DNA of 52,354 nt from Archangium sp. (lineage in GTDB: Bacteria > Myxococcota > Myxococcia > Myxococcales > Myxococcaceae). Where the stretch lies: the NCBI GenBank assembly GCA_016793585.1, contig JAEUJR010000636.1:1-52354 (forward strand). The letters run 5' to 3'. The notes beneath the pieces were generated by a model. It was given only the letters and a program-made list of their open reading frames with translations. It was not told where the DNA came from and made no database searches. Each line of letters opens with the position of its first letter. The stretch's first letter is position 1. This document shows, one piece after another, positions 7,258 to 15,205 of this stretch. The position numbers were made by a program, and so were the translations under genes.

Positions 7258-10200
7258 ATGACCGCCTTTCGTCTCTGCGTGTTGGTGGCTGCTCTGAGTC
7301 TGCTCGCGTGCGGGCAGCCGACGATGAACATGGGAACCGGTGGGGGAACGGCTGAGGCGGGCGGCGCTGCGAACGCCGCCGGTGGAGCTGCATCGGCTGG
7401 TGGCTCTGCATCGGCTGGCGGCTCTGCATCGGCTGGTGGCTCCGCGACGGCTGGTGGCTCCGCGACGGCTGGTGGCTCCGCGACCGCTGGTGGTTCCACG
7501 ACGGCTGGTGGTTCCGCGACGGCTGGCGGTTCCACGACGGCTGGCGGATTCGCGAGCGCTGGTGGCTCCGCGACCGCTGGTGGTTCCGCGAGCGCTGGTG
7601 GCTCCGCGACCGCTGGTGGTTCCGCGACCGCTGGTGGCTCCGCGACCGCTGGTGGAACCGCGACGGCTGGTGGAACCGCGACGGCTGGTGGCTCCGCGAC
7701 GGCTGGTGGCTCCGCGACGGCTGGTGGCTCTGCGACGGCTGGTGGCAGCGGCGGCGGCTCGGCCATGGTGTGTACGCCTGGGAACACCTGCCGAGATCCA
7801 CAGACGCTGCGCACGTGCATCTCGGGAGGAGCGAGCTTCACCGACATCACCTGCTCCAACGGCCGTGGCTGCGTGCAAGACGGCGGCGTCGGGAGCTGCC
7901 AGTGCATTCGAACCGGCACCAGGGGCTGCTTCACCGGCGACGTCTACGAGTTCGACTCCTGTGGCAACCGCCTCGGGCTCATCGAAGACTGCCTCGCCTC
8001 GAACAACGAGACCTGCCGCATCTTCGACGACGGCGTGCGCTGCTCTCGGCCCGTCACCTGCACCACCGACACCGAGTGCGCGAGTCGCGACAACTGCCTC
8101 AACGGGCTCTGCGTGCCCGACACCTGCGACCCTTCGCCGCCGGGCGACCGCGCCTTCTGCAACGGCGAGACGGTGATGCGGTGCCGTTCGAACGGCGCTG
8201 CCGTCGACGTCGTGCGCACCTGCGACGGCGCCGACGCGGGTACCGTCTGCCTGTCGCTGGGCTCGTCTCCGTACGCCGACTGTCGCTGCAAGCCGAACGC
8301 ACGCCTCGGGTGCTCCAACACCGAAATCTACAACTTCGACTCGTGCGGTGTGCGCGGCACGCTCGTGCAGTTCTGCACCGCGCCGCTGGAGTGCATGGAG
8401 GGCCCGAACGGCCCCGTCTGCCAGCGCAACCTCTCGTGTACCGCTGACGCAGACTGCAACGGCAGCGAGTACTGCGGCGGTGGCGCCTGCACGCCGCGGG
8501 TCTGCACGCCTGGCACGCAGCAGTGTCTCGACGGGCAGGCGCTCAGGTGCGACTCCCGGGGCACGTCGTGGCAGGTGACCGACGACTGCGTGGGCGGTGA
8601 GACGTGCACGGTGTCGCTGGGCGTCGCGCGGTGCGGGTGCGCAGCGAACGCGAGCCAGCGCTGTGTCGGCGCGCAGGTCTACAACTTCGACGCTTGTGGA
8701 GCGCGCGGCACGCTCGCCGCCACGTGTGGCTCGAATCAGGTCTGCCAGGAGAGCGCGACCAGCGCGAGCTGCGTCACCGCGCCGCCGCAGGCGAGCTGCA
8801 CCACCGACGTGTTCTGCGGCGCGACCAACGTCTGCCTCGACGGCGTGTGCAGCCTGCGCGCCTGCACGCCCGGCGCACGCTTCTGCGCCGACGGCACCGT
8901 GCGCGAGTGTGACACGCGCGGAGCGAGCAGCGCCTTCATCACCGAGTGCGCATCAGGGGCGCGCTGCGTGCAGAGCGGAGCGACCGCCAGCTGCGTCTGC
9001 TCCCAGAGCGCGCTCAAGACGTGCCTCAACGGCGACATCTACGCGCTCGACTCCTGCGGCAACGTCGGCCAGATGCTGACCGACTGCGGCGCGGGCACCT
9101 GTGTGATGGCGGGCACCGCGCCCGTCTGTGTGCGCCCGCTGCCCGACGCGGGGCTGCTCCTGGTCGATGCCGGCGCTGCCGACGCGGGAGCGCCCGACGC
9201 CGGGTGCACCCCCCGCGCGCGCACCGACTGCCTGTGGGGCGACCGCTACTCGTTCGACAGCTGCGGCCACCTCGAGGGCATGGTCGAGGACTGCCCCGGC
9301 ACCGTGACCTGCAACAGCATCGGTGGGCCGCCGGCCTGCCGCAGCTCGGTCGCTGACGCCGGCAGCCCGTTCTGGGCGCGCTCGTGCCCGCTCGTGCAGG
9401 ACGTCGAGAACCCCACCGTCGCCGCGATGGACTGCCGTTGCTTCGTCAACCGCGCGCCGACGAGCGGCATCGCCCAGTGCGTGGGCCTCAACTACGTGCC
9501 GCTGGCCACCCGCTTCGGCTCGGGCCCCACCATTCGCAGCCTGCCCCAGGCGCACTTCAACGGCGGCGTGGTGGTGGGCCGTGAGGTGATGGTGGGCGTC
9601 GACTGGTCGAGCTCGACGAGGCCACAGCAGGGCCTGGTGATGGCGGTGAACCTCGACAGCGGGAACCGCCGCATCGTCTCGGGCGCCTTCGAAGACCCGT
9701 CGACGGGCTTCGCCGAGACTGGCACGGGCCCGTCGTTCGCGAAGGTCATCGACGTGAAGAGCGCGGGGGGCTTCCTCTACGCGCTGTCGGTGCCCGGCAC
9801 GAGCGCGTCGCTCGAGATCGTTCGTGTCGACCCCTCGAACGGAAACCGCACGCTGCTCTGGCGTGGCAGAGACGCGGCTTATGGCCAGTGCGCGAGCGGA
9901 GACCCGGCCCGCCTGGCCGTCACGTACCACGACCGCGTGTTCGAGCTCGACGCGACCGGCGGCTTCTACCTCGCGTTCCGTGGCGCGGGCTCGTACTCGG
10001 AGGGTGTGGGCGTGGTGCGCATCAGCCCTGACGGCACCAGCTGCTCGTTCGTGACGCGCTCCGGCGCCGGCGCGCTCAACCTCTACGCGAACAGCAACGT
10101 CGGCGGCGGGTACACGCTCGACCGCGGCTTCTACTCGGGCGCGGTGCTGCGGCAGGGGCAGCTCTACGTGCTCAACGACGCGGCGCTCGCGCTCTTCCGC

Positions 10201-10599
10201 ATCGACCCGGCGACGGGCGACCGCACGCGACTCTCGAGCGCGTCGACGAGCCTCGGCGTGCTGGGCGACGGGCCCGTCAACCTCGGTGGCATCGGGCAGC
10301 GCTGGCTGACGTGGGACGAGGGCCGCAGCCTCATGTGGGCGACCGGCGTGCAGAGCTACCGCGCGCTCACGGCCGTCGACCTCACGAGCGGCAACCGCGT
10401 CGAGGCCACGTGCCGCACGACCAACGCGACCGCCTCGTGGCGCAACGTGTGCCTCGGCGGCGTGCTCGAGGGTGGCTTCCAGAACTTCGGCGGCTTCTGG
10501 CTCGACCCACTCAACGGTGACCCCATCGTCGTGCACGAGAACCACAGCCTCGTGCGCGTCGACCTTCGCAACGGCAACTCGGTGCGCTTCTCGCAGTAG
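7258..10599 (+). CDS. Large lipoprotein: AGGSAT linker, five Cys-rich repeats, propeller-like C-terminus
   Basis: 1,113 residues. MTAFRLCVLVAALSLLAC is a lipoprotein signal (lipid Cys18). Residues about 28-168 are a linker of roughly 22 six-residue units. Residues about 172-696 hold five composite Cys-rich repeats; the marker piece reads CFTGDVYEFDSCGNRLG, CSNTEIYNFDSCGVRG, CVGAQVYNFDACGARG, CLNGDIYALDSCGNVG and CLWGDRYSFDSCGHLEG. The last ~400 residues are Cys-poor and repeat short blade-like motifs: VNLDSGNRRIVS, VDPSNGNRTLLW, IDPATGDRTRLSS, VDLTSGNRVEAT, VDLRNGNSVRFS. That suggests a beta-propeller. The protein is probably displayed at the outer membrane with the propeller pushed away from the surface by the linker. 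Binding partner unknown. It follows the kinase gene after 51 bp. Confidence 0.85.
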   Translation: MTAFRLCVLVAALSLLACGQPTMNMGTGGGTAEAGGAANAAGGAASAGGSASAGGSASAGGSATAGGSATAGGSATAGGSTTAGGSATAGGSTTAGGFASAGGSATAGGSASAGGSATAGGSATAGGSATAGGTATAGGTATAGGSATAGGSATAGGSATAGGSGGGSAMVCTPGNTCRDPQTLRTCISGGASFTDITCSNGRGCVQDGGVGSCQCIRTGTRGCFTGDVYEFDSCGNRLGLIEDCLASNNETCRIFDDGVRCSRPVTCTTDTECASRDNCLNGLCVPDTCDPSPPGDRAFCNGETVMRCRSNGAAVDVVRTCDGADAGTVCLSLGSSPYADCRCKPNARLGCSNTEIYNFDSCGVRGTLVQFCTAPLECMEGPNGPVCQRNLSCTADADCNGSEYCGGGACTPRVCTPGTQQCLDGQALRCDSRGTSWQVTDDCVGGETCTVSLGVARCGCAANASQRCVGAQVYNFDACGARGTLAATCGSNQVCQESATSASCVTAPPQASCTTDVFCGATNVCLDGVCSLRACTPGARFCADGTVRECDTRGASSAFITECASGARCVQSGATASCVCSQSALKTCLNGDIYALDSCGNVGQMLTDCGAGTCVMAGTAPVCVRPLPDAGLLLVDAGAADAGAPDAGCTPRARTDCLWGDRYSFDSCGHLEGMVEDCPGTVTCNSIGGPPACRSSVADAGSPFWARSCPLVQDVENPTVAAMDCRCFVNRAPTSGIAQCVGLNYVPLATRFGSGPTIRSLPQAHFNGGVVVGREVMVGVDWSSSTRPQQGLVMAVNLDSGNRRIVSGAFEDPSTGFAETGTGPSFAKVIDVKSAGGFLYALSVPGTSASLEIVRVDPSNGNRTLLWRGRDAAYGQCASGDPARLAVTYHDRVFELDATGGFYLAFRGAGSYSEGVGVVRISPDGTSCSFVTRSGAGALNLYANSNVGGGYTLDRGFYSGAVLRQGQLYVLNDAALALFRIDPATGDRTRLSSASTSLGVLGDGPVNLGGIGQRWLTWDEGRSLMWATGVQSYRALTAVDLTSGNRVEATCRTTNATASWRNVCLGGVLEGGFQNFGGFWLDPLNGDPIVVHENHSLVRVDLRNGNSVRFSQ
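7345..7755 (+). repeat. 18-bp tandem repeat coding AGGSAT
   Basis: About 22 in-frame units of 18 bp, typical copy gctggtggctccgcgacg, encode AGG followed by SAT, SAS, STT, FAS or TAT. The protein-level period is strict while third positions drift. The array is the linker of the large lipoprotein. A second array with the same peptide but different codons lies at 36940-37137. Confidence 0.9.
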
Positions 10600-10618
10600 C
10601 GCGCGCCGTCGCGACTAC
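10596..10618. terminator. Possible bidirectional hairpin holding both convergent stop codons
   Basis: Left arm gtagcgcg (10596-10603), six-base loop, right arm cgcg-a-ctac (10610-10618) with one bulged A. Both TAG stop codons of the convergent lipoprotein and sulfatase genes sit in the stem. No T-run follows, so intrinsic termination is uncertain. Confidence 0.3.
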
Positions 10619-12186
10619 AAGGGGTACCAGTACTCACGCCCGTCGTTCGCCACGAAGCGGTAGTCCATCACCGCAGGCCAGAGCGCGGGCGCGCACTGTG
10701 CGTTCCAGCCGTCGAGGTCTTTCAGCAGCGCCTCGACGTCGGAGGGCCGGCTCGCGCTCAGGTCCTTCGCCTCGCCGGGGTCGGCCACCACGTCGAACAG
10801 CGCGGTCACGTTCGACTGCCGGTCGCGGATCAGCTTGAGCGGGCCCTTGCGAATCGCGCTCGTGTACTCGGCGCGCCAGAACAGGGCCTCGTGCGGAGCA
10901 CCGGTCTTCTCTCCGCGCACGAAGGGCAGCAGGTCGACGCCGTCATACGTGCGGTCGTCGGGGAGCGGCAGACCGATGGCCGAGCTCACCGTCGCCACGA
11001 CATCGAGCGCGCTCACGGGCTGCTCGTACCGAACGCCCTCGGGCAGGTGCCCCGGCCAGCGCATGGCGAACGGCACCCGCACGCCGCCTTCGAAGAGCGT
11101 GAACTTGCCGCCCTGGAACGGCGTGTTGGTGGTGGCGTGCGTGTACAGCGCTCCGCCGTTGTCGCTGATGAAGATGATCAACGTGTCGTTCGCGAGGCCG
11201 CGCTCGTCGATGGCCTTCACCACGCGCCCGACGGACGAATCGAGTGAGCGGATCAACCCGAGGTAGGTGCGGCGAATCGGGTCTTTCTCGTCGGGGAACG
11301 CGTCGAAGTCGGCCTGCTTCACCTGGAACGGCGTGTGCGGGTTCTGGAGCGGCAGGTAGACGAAGAAGGGCTCTGCCTTGTGCTGGTCGATGAAGGCGAT
11401 GGCGTCGTCGGTGAAGCGGTCGGTGAGGTAGCGCGGCTCCTCGACGATGGCGCCGTTGCGTACGAGTGACGAGATGCCAGAGCGGCCGCGCTCCCAGATG
11501 AAGCGGTCGGAGAACTCGGGCAGGTGCTGGTTGACGATGCCGGGCTGCTCGGGTGGCGACGCGTAGAGCGAGTACGCCTCGGAGAAGCCGACGTATTCGT
11601 CGAAGCCGCGGTGGTGCGGTTGCACATCGTCGTTCCACCCGAGGTGCCACTTGCCGAACATGCCGGTCGCGTAGCCAGCGCGGTGGAGCAGCTCGGGCAG
11701 CAGCAGCTCGGACTTTGGAATGCCCTGCTTGTCGATGTCTTCCCTCGCGGGCGCTTTGTACGAGAGCAGCTTCCAGTCGGCGGTCGACATGAAGAGGCGG
11801 GCGAAGAAGAACTCGAAGCCGTTGGCGGCGTAGCGGTCGTGCGGCTGCACCTCGTGGCCGAACCGATTCTGGTAGCGACCGGTCAACAGGCCAGCGCGCG
11901 AGGGAGAACAGAGCGAGGCGGTGACGTAGCCGGCTTCGTAGCGCACGCCTTGATCAGCCAGCGCATCGAGGTTCGGCGTCGAGACGCGGCCTTCTTTGTA
12001 CATCGTGGTGTCGGCGCGCCCGAGGTCGTCGGCGACGATGAGCACCACGTTCACGCGCTGCTTCGGCGTGACCTTCGGTTGTCGAAGCCACGCGTCGCGG
12101 CCGGAGAGCAGCGAGGTGTCAGGACGAATGCGGGCATGCTCGGTCACGCACGACGTGAGCAACACCGCGAGCCAGGAGAATCTCAC
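10615..12186 (-). CDS. Sulfatase (formylglycine-dependent), lipoprotein
   Basis: 523 residues from a GTG start. MRFSWLAVLLTSC is a short lipoprotein signal. The alkaline-phosphatase-superfamily sulfatase domain starts at VNVVLIVADDLGRADT (metal Asp53 and Asp54) and contains CSPSRAGLLTGR (93-104), the C-x-P-S-R site whose Cys is converted to formylglycine. GMFGKWHLG and FISDNGG follow in the expected order. These enzymes hydrolyse sulfate esters of polysaccharides or small molecules. As a lipoprotein it would act in the periplasm or at the cell surface. No maturation enzyme is seen in the window. The open frame extends far upstream, but that part is antisense to the next gene and lacks domain similarity, so the GTG at 12186 just before the signal peptide is preferred. 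Confidence 0.85.
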   Translation of the reverse strand: MRFSWLAVLLTSCVTEHARIRPDTSLLSGRDAWLRQPKVTPKQRVNVVLIVADDLGRADTTMYKEGRVSTPNLDALADQGVRYEAGYVTASLCSPSRAGLLTGRYQNRFGHEVQPHDRYAANGFEFFFARLFMSTADWKLLSYKAPAREDIDKQGIPKSELLLPELLHRAGYATGMFGKWHLGWNDDVQPHHRGFDEYVGFSEAYSLYASPPEQPGIVNQHLPEFSDRFIWERGRSGISSLVRNGAIVEEPRYLTDRFTDDAIAFIDQHKAEPFFVYLPLQNPHTPFQVKQADFDAFPDEKDPIRRTYLGLIRSLDSSVGRVVKAIDERGLANDTLIIFISDNGGALYTHATTNTPFQGGKFTLFEGGVRVPFAMRWPGHLPEGVRYEQPVSALDVVATVSSAIGLPLPDDRTYDGVDLLPFVRGEKTGAPHEALFWRAEYTSAIRKGPLKLIRDRQSNVTALFDVVADPGEAKDLSASRPSDVEALLKDLDGWNAQCAPALWPAVMDYRFVANDGREYWYPL

Positions 12187-12318
12187 GCGCGCGATGGTAC
12201 ACCACCGATGCGCGTGCGCTCCTGAAGCAACTGGCGCCGACGCGGGCACGATGCTCGACGCGCCGCTGAATCTTGCGTTGCGCAGTCGGTGCGTGCCGCG
12301 GGTCATCTCGTCATCGGC

Positions 12319-14070
12319 ATGCACGTTCTTCACCAGCGTCCCTCCAGCAACAGTCAGCTCCTCAGCGCAAAGCAGGTCTGGGCCGTCGATCATGGGGTCT
12401 TGTGGGTATTGGCCGCAGATGATCAATGGCGTCGGGTCGCCGAGAGCCCCAGCCCGTACGACTTCGTGCCAGCCCTCTACGAAGACGACGCGGGCCAGGT
12501 ACACGTGCTGTCGCTTCGCGAGGGTCAGCTCGCCCGGCTGTCGGTGAAGGGAGCGGCGCTCCATGAGACCGCTCGGTGGCAGCTCCCCATTGGGGGACTG
12601 ACGGCCTTCGCGTTCGTGCCCGGCCAGGGCCTGCACTGTCTCGCGGAAGACGGCGAGGTGCGTTGCTTGAAGGGTGACGCCTGGCACATGCGCGGAACGG
12701 TCACCCTGGCCCCGGCCTTCACCATTGCGCCGCACGGCGGTTCATTCATCGCAAACCTGATCGACGGGCCTGGCATCGTGCTGTCTGGCGCTACCGAGGC
12801 AGCGGCACGCGCTGCAGTCGCGGCTGCTGCACGCAAGTTCGAGACGCTCGCGTTGCAGTACGAGCCGGCGACTCGACGCCTGCTGGCGTTGGTGCGAACG
12901 GCCATCGCGGGTTGGCAGGTGCTCGACGTGTCTTCGTCATCGGCCGTCGCGACCCTTCCCGAAGACCGCCATTCTCTGGAGAGGCGTCGTCTGGCGGTCG
13001 ATGCGGTGGGGCGTGCAGTCTTGCTCCGTGAAAGACCGGGTCCGCTCGCCGGCCTCTCGGTGCATCGGCTCGACGGTTCCTCTTGGGAGTCTCTTGCGGA
13101 TGGCCCGACTGCGACCTCGTTCAGCCGGGGTCACGGCCGGTTGACGCTCCTGGCCGCGCATGATCGGGGCGTCACCCATCGCCTCGCTCGGCTGGATGAG
13201 GAGCGGTTCTCGTTCAGTGGTGGGCGATGCTTGCCGTGGCCCCGGACCTTCACCCGAGTGATGGCGAGTGGAGGGCGGCGCTTCGCTGCCTCTGCGCTCG
13301 GGACCTGGGAACTCACTGCGGGCGGCGAGGTGCTGTTTCACGAGGAAGGCCGCGTCGTCGCGCAGACGCCGTCAGGGGTGATCTCGATGGCGGGCGACGG
13401 CGCTGTTCGTGCTGCCGACGGTTCGACGACGGAAGGAGGTGGGGCGCGCACGCTCGATGACTCGGCTGCCGCGGCGTGGTGCTCGGCGCTGGGCGGCGTG
13501 ATCACCTTCGGCGACGACGACGGGTCATCGACCGACACCTGGGTCTTCAAAGCGGGGAGCTGGAAGAAGCTCAAGGTGCCGAAGCGGCCCATCGGCCGCA
13601 CGGGCGCGTTCGCCTTCGAGAGTCCCGATGGCGTGGTGCTCGTCGGTGGGACCTCGTCGAAGGGAAAGCCGCTCCATGAACATTGGCGCTTCGACGGCAA
13701 GACCTGGATTGGCCCCGAGAAGCTCAGCGGCTTGAGCGACGAGGCCCTTCAGACCATGGGCTTCGACGGTGCCCGGTTGGTGGCGGTCGAAGTCGATCGC
13801 TTCACTCCTGATGCACCGCTCGAGGTGCGGGTGTTGGCGCTCGCTGGGAAGAAGTGGGTGCCGCTCATGCAGGTGCCCATTCGCTCCTCGGGCGTCGTTG
13901 GCGCTGCAATCGACGCCACGACGCGTGAGGTGGTGCTCGTCGGCGCGCTGAATGGTGCGTTTCAGATCTCGACCCTTCCGCTCCCCGCGGTCGCGGCGCC
14001 CAGCAAGTCTGAGTCGCGGGCACCGAAGAAGACGAGCAAAAGGCCTGCTCGCACGCGCCGCCCGACATGA
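12319..14070 (+). CDS. Kelch/propeller-like protein, no signal peptide
   Basis: 583 residues from ATG 12319; a GTG at 12289 would add ten residues and neither start has a clear ribosome-binding site. The protein is beta-rich with irregular repeats such as VWAVDHGVLWVLAADDQWRRV, TDTWVFKAGSWKKLKVPKRPIGRTGAFAFESPDGVVLVGGTSSKGKPLHEHWRFDGKTWI, which resemble kelch blades (a GG pair followed by a W six or so residues after an aromatic). The C-terminus is a basic tail (KKTSKRPARTRRPT). No export signal is visible, so a cytoplasmic location is likely. It is divergent from the sulfatase gene. Function unknown. Confidence 0.7.
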   Translation: MHVLHQRPSSNSQLLSAKQVWAVDHGVLWVLAADDQWRRVAESPSPYDFVPALYEDDAGQVHVLSLREGQLARLSVKGAALHETARWQLPIGGLTAFAFVPGQGLHCLAEDGEVRCLKGDAWHMRGTVTLAPAFTIAPHGGSFIANLIDGPGIVLSGATEAAARAAVAAAARKFETLALQYEPATRRLLALVRTAIAGWQVLDVSSSSAVATLPEDRHSLERRRLAVDAVGRAVLLRERPGPLAGLSVHRLDGSSWESLADGPTATSFSRGHGRLTLLAAHDRGVTHRLARLDEERFSFSGGRCLPWPRTFTRVMASGGRRFAASALGTWELTAGGEVLFHEEGRVVAQTPSGVISMAGDGAVRAADGSTTEGGGARTLDDSAAAAWCSALGGVITFGDDDGSSTDTWVFKAGSWKKLKVPKRPIGRTGAFAFESPDGVVLVGGTSSKGKPLHEHWRFDGKTWIGPEKLSGLSDEALQTMGFDGARLVAVEVDRFTPDAPLEVRVLALAGKKWVPLMQVPIRSSGVVGAAIDATTREVVLVGALNGAFQISTLPLPAVAAPSKSESRAPKKTSKRPARTRRPT

Positions 14071-14153
14071 GCCTTCGGGTCGGCGTCGCCGCCCCGCTCG
14101 GAGACTTCGACCGCATCGGTGCGATTCACGTCGCGACGCCAAAGCCGAATTGA
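14067..14153 (+). CDS. Possible 28-residue small protein coupled to the propeller gene
   Basis: The ATG overlaps the stop of the preceding gene (ATGA, 14067-14070) and the frame runs MSLRVGVAAPLGDFDRIGAI onward to a TGA at 14151-14153 that directly abuts the stop of the convergent TerB-like gene. The ATGA overlap is a typical coupling arrangement. The length is too short for coding statistics and no family is recognised, so this may be chance. Confidence 0.2.
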   Translation: MSLRVGVAAPLGDFDRIGAIHVATPKPN

Positions 14154-14603
14154 TCAATCGGCCGAGTCGAGGTGCCGCTCCATCGTCTGCAGCCAGAACA
14201 GCTCGCTCGAGTCCCAGACCGGGCTGCCTCCGACCGCGGCCACCGCCTGCGCCCAGCTCAACATCTCGGCACGCATCGCCGCACCCGTCGGGCCCGGGCC
14301 GGCCCAGGCCTTCAACGCCCGCAACGCGACCAGCCGTTCTGCCGGGCTCAGTCGTCGCTCCTTGAGCCGATCGAGCACGCGATAGGTGTGGTCGAGCCTG
14401 AACAACGGCGCGCCACACTGCGAGTTGAGCCGCTCCGTCAGCGCCTCGGCGTACGCCAGCAGCAGCGCGTCTTCGTTCGGCTCAATCTTTCCATCGGCCC
14501 ACGCCATCTCGACGACGGGAATCAACTCGGCGAGGTAGACGTCTCGCCCGCGAAACCCGAGCGCCTCGAGGTCGTTCAGCGCCTTCAGTGTCTCGACGTT
14601 CAT
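14154..14603 (-). CDS. TerB-like domain protein
   Basis: 149 residues from MNVETLKALNDLEALGF; a GTG eight codons upstream (14627) is an alternative start. The segment YLAELIPVVEMAWADGKIEPNEDALLLAYAEAL matches the first helices of TerB or DjlA-N-like domains, with the acidic D-G-x-I-x-x-x-E loop that in the family can bind metal. The rest is helical (SPAERLVALRALKAWAGPG, MLSWAQAVAAVGG). TerB-like proteins appear in membrane-stress and tellurite-resistance systems; here there is no ter cluster, so a specific role is not claimed. The protein is cytoplasmic. Confidence 0.6.
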   Translation of the reverse strand: MNVETLKALNDLEALGFRGRDVYLAELIPVVEMAWADGKIEPNEDALLLAYAEALTERLNSQCGAPLFRLDHTYRVLDRLKERRLSPAERLVALRALKAWAGPGPTGAAMRAEMLSWAQAVAAVGGSPVWDSSELFWLQTMERHLDSAD

Positions 14604-14684
14604 GATCAGCTGGTAGCGACGCGCCACCAGCCGACCGTCACGAAATGTGAACCCGAAGCGACGACGGAACCAAAGAATGAAGAC

Positions 14685-15194
14685 TCAGGGCGTCAACGTC
14701 TTGCAGGCCTCGATGGCTTCGGCGCGCACGGCTTCGCTCATGAACACGCTGCCGCGGCAGTAGACGCCGAGGTCTTCGCGATAGAGCACGAACGCGGGCT
14801 GGCCCTTGTCTTCGGCGTCATCGAGGTACTTCTGCACGCCGGTGATGAGCCACCCCGACGGCAGCTTCGTCTTCTCGGCGACGCTGATGAACAACGAGCC
14901 GAAGTCCTGGAACGTCTTGTCCTTCTGCAGCTTCCTGGCGTAGCCCTCGACGTCCTTCGGACGGTCGCCGGGGAACGCGTCGAGGTAGAAGCGGTTGGGC
15001 ACGTTCATCTCGTCGGGGCCAGGCGTGTACTTCTCGAAGGTCCAGCTCTGGAGCGCCGGGTTGAACTCACCCGACCACCCCTCGGCGATGGAGGGCTTCA
15101 GCTTCGCGAGGTCGACCTTCTTCGGCTTGTCCTTCGCGAGGGCGAATGAGGCCGCGAGGGAGAAGCAGAGCACTGCGCCGAGCGTTCGTTTCAT
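14685..15194 (-). CDS. Periplasmic protein of unknown function
   Basis: 169 residues. MKRTLGAVLCFSLAASFALA is a Sec signal peptide with an AxA cleavage site before KDKPKKVDLAKLKP. The mature part is small and globular (GWSGEFNPALQSWTFEKYTPGPDEMNVPNRFYLDAF, ISVAEKTKLPSGWLITGVQKYLDD) and ends in a region with two Cys residues (VYCRGSVFMSEAV, EACKTLTP) that could form a disulfide. No family recognised. The start is divergent from the multihaem cytochrome gene with only 11 bp between them, so the two must share overlapping promoter DNA. A longer N-terminal reading would lose the signal peptide. Confidence 0.65.
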   Translation of the reverse strand: MKRTLGAVLCFSLAASFALAKDKPKKVDLAKLKPSIAEGWSGEFNPALQSWTFEKYTPGPDEMNVPNRFYLDAFPGDRPKDVEGYARKLQKDKTFQDFGSLFISVAEKTKLPSGWLITGVQKYLDDAEDKGQPAFVLYREDLGVYCRGSVFMSEAVRAEAIEACKTLTP

Positions 15195-15205
15195 GTGGGC
15201 TCCAG

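Noticed and set aside
7345..7755. CRISPR-like regular 18-bp repeats
   Set aside because: Units are contiguous, in frame and lack spacers; they code a Gly/Ala linker in a lipoprotein.
7082..7801. Minus-strand frame coding SHQPSRSHQ-type repeats
   Set aside because: It is antisense to the AGGSAT repeat; the periodic translation only mirrors the DNA repeat.
12187..12735. N-terminal extension of the sulfatase by 183 codons
   Set aside because: It has no similarity to sulfatases, is antisense to the propeller gene, and would bury the lipoprotein signal at the GTG 12186.
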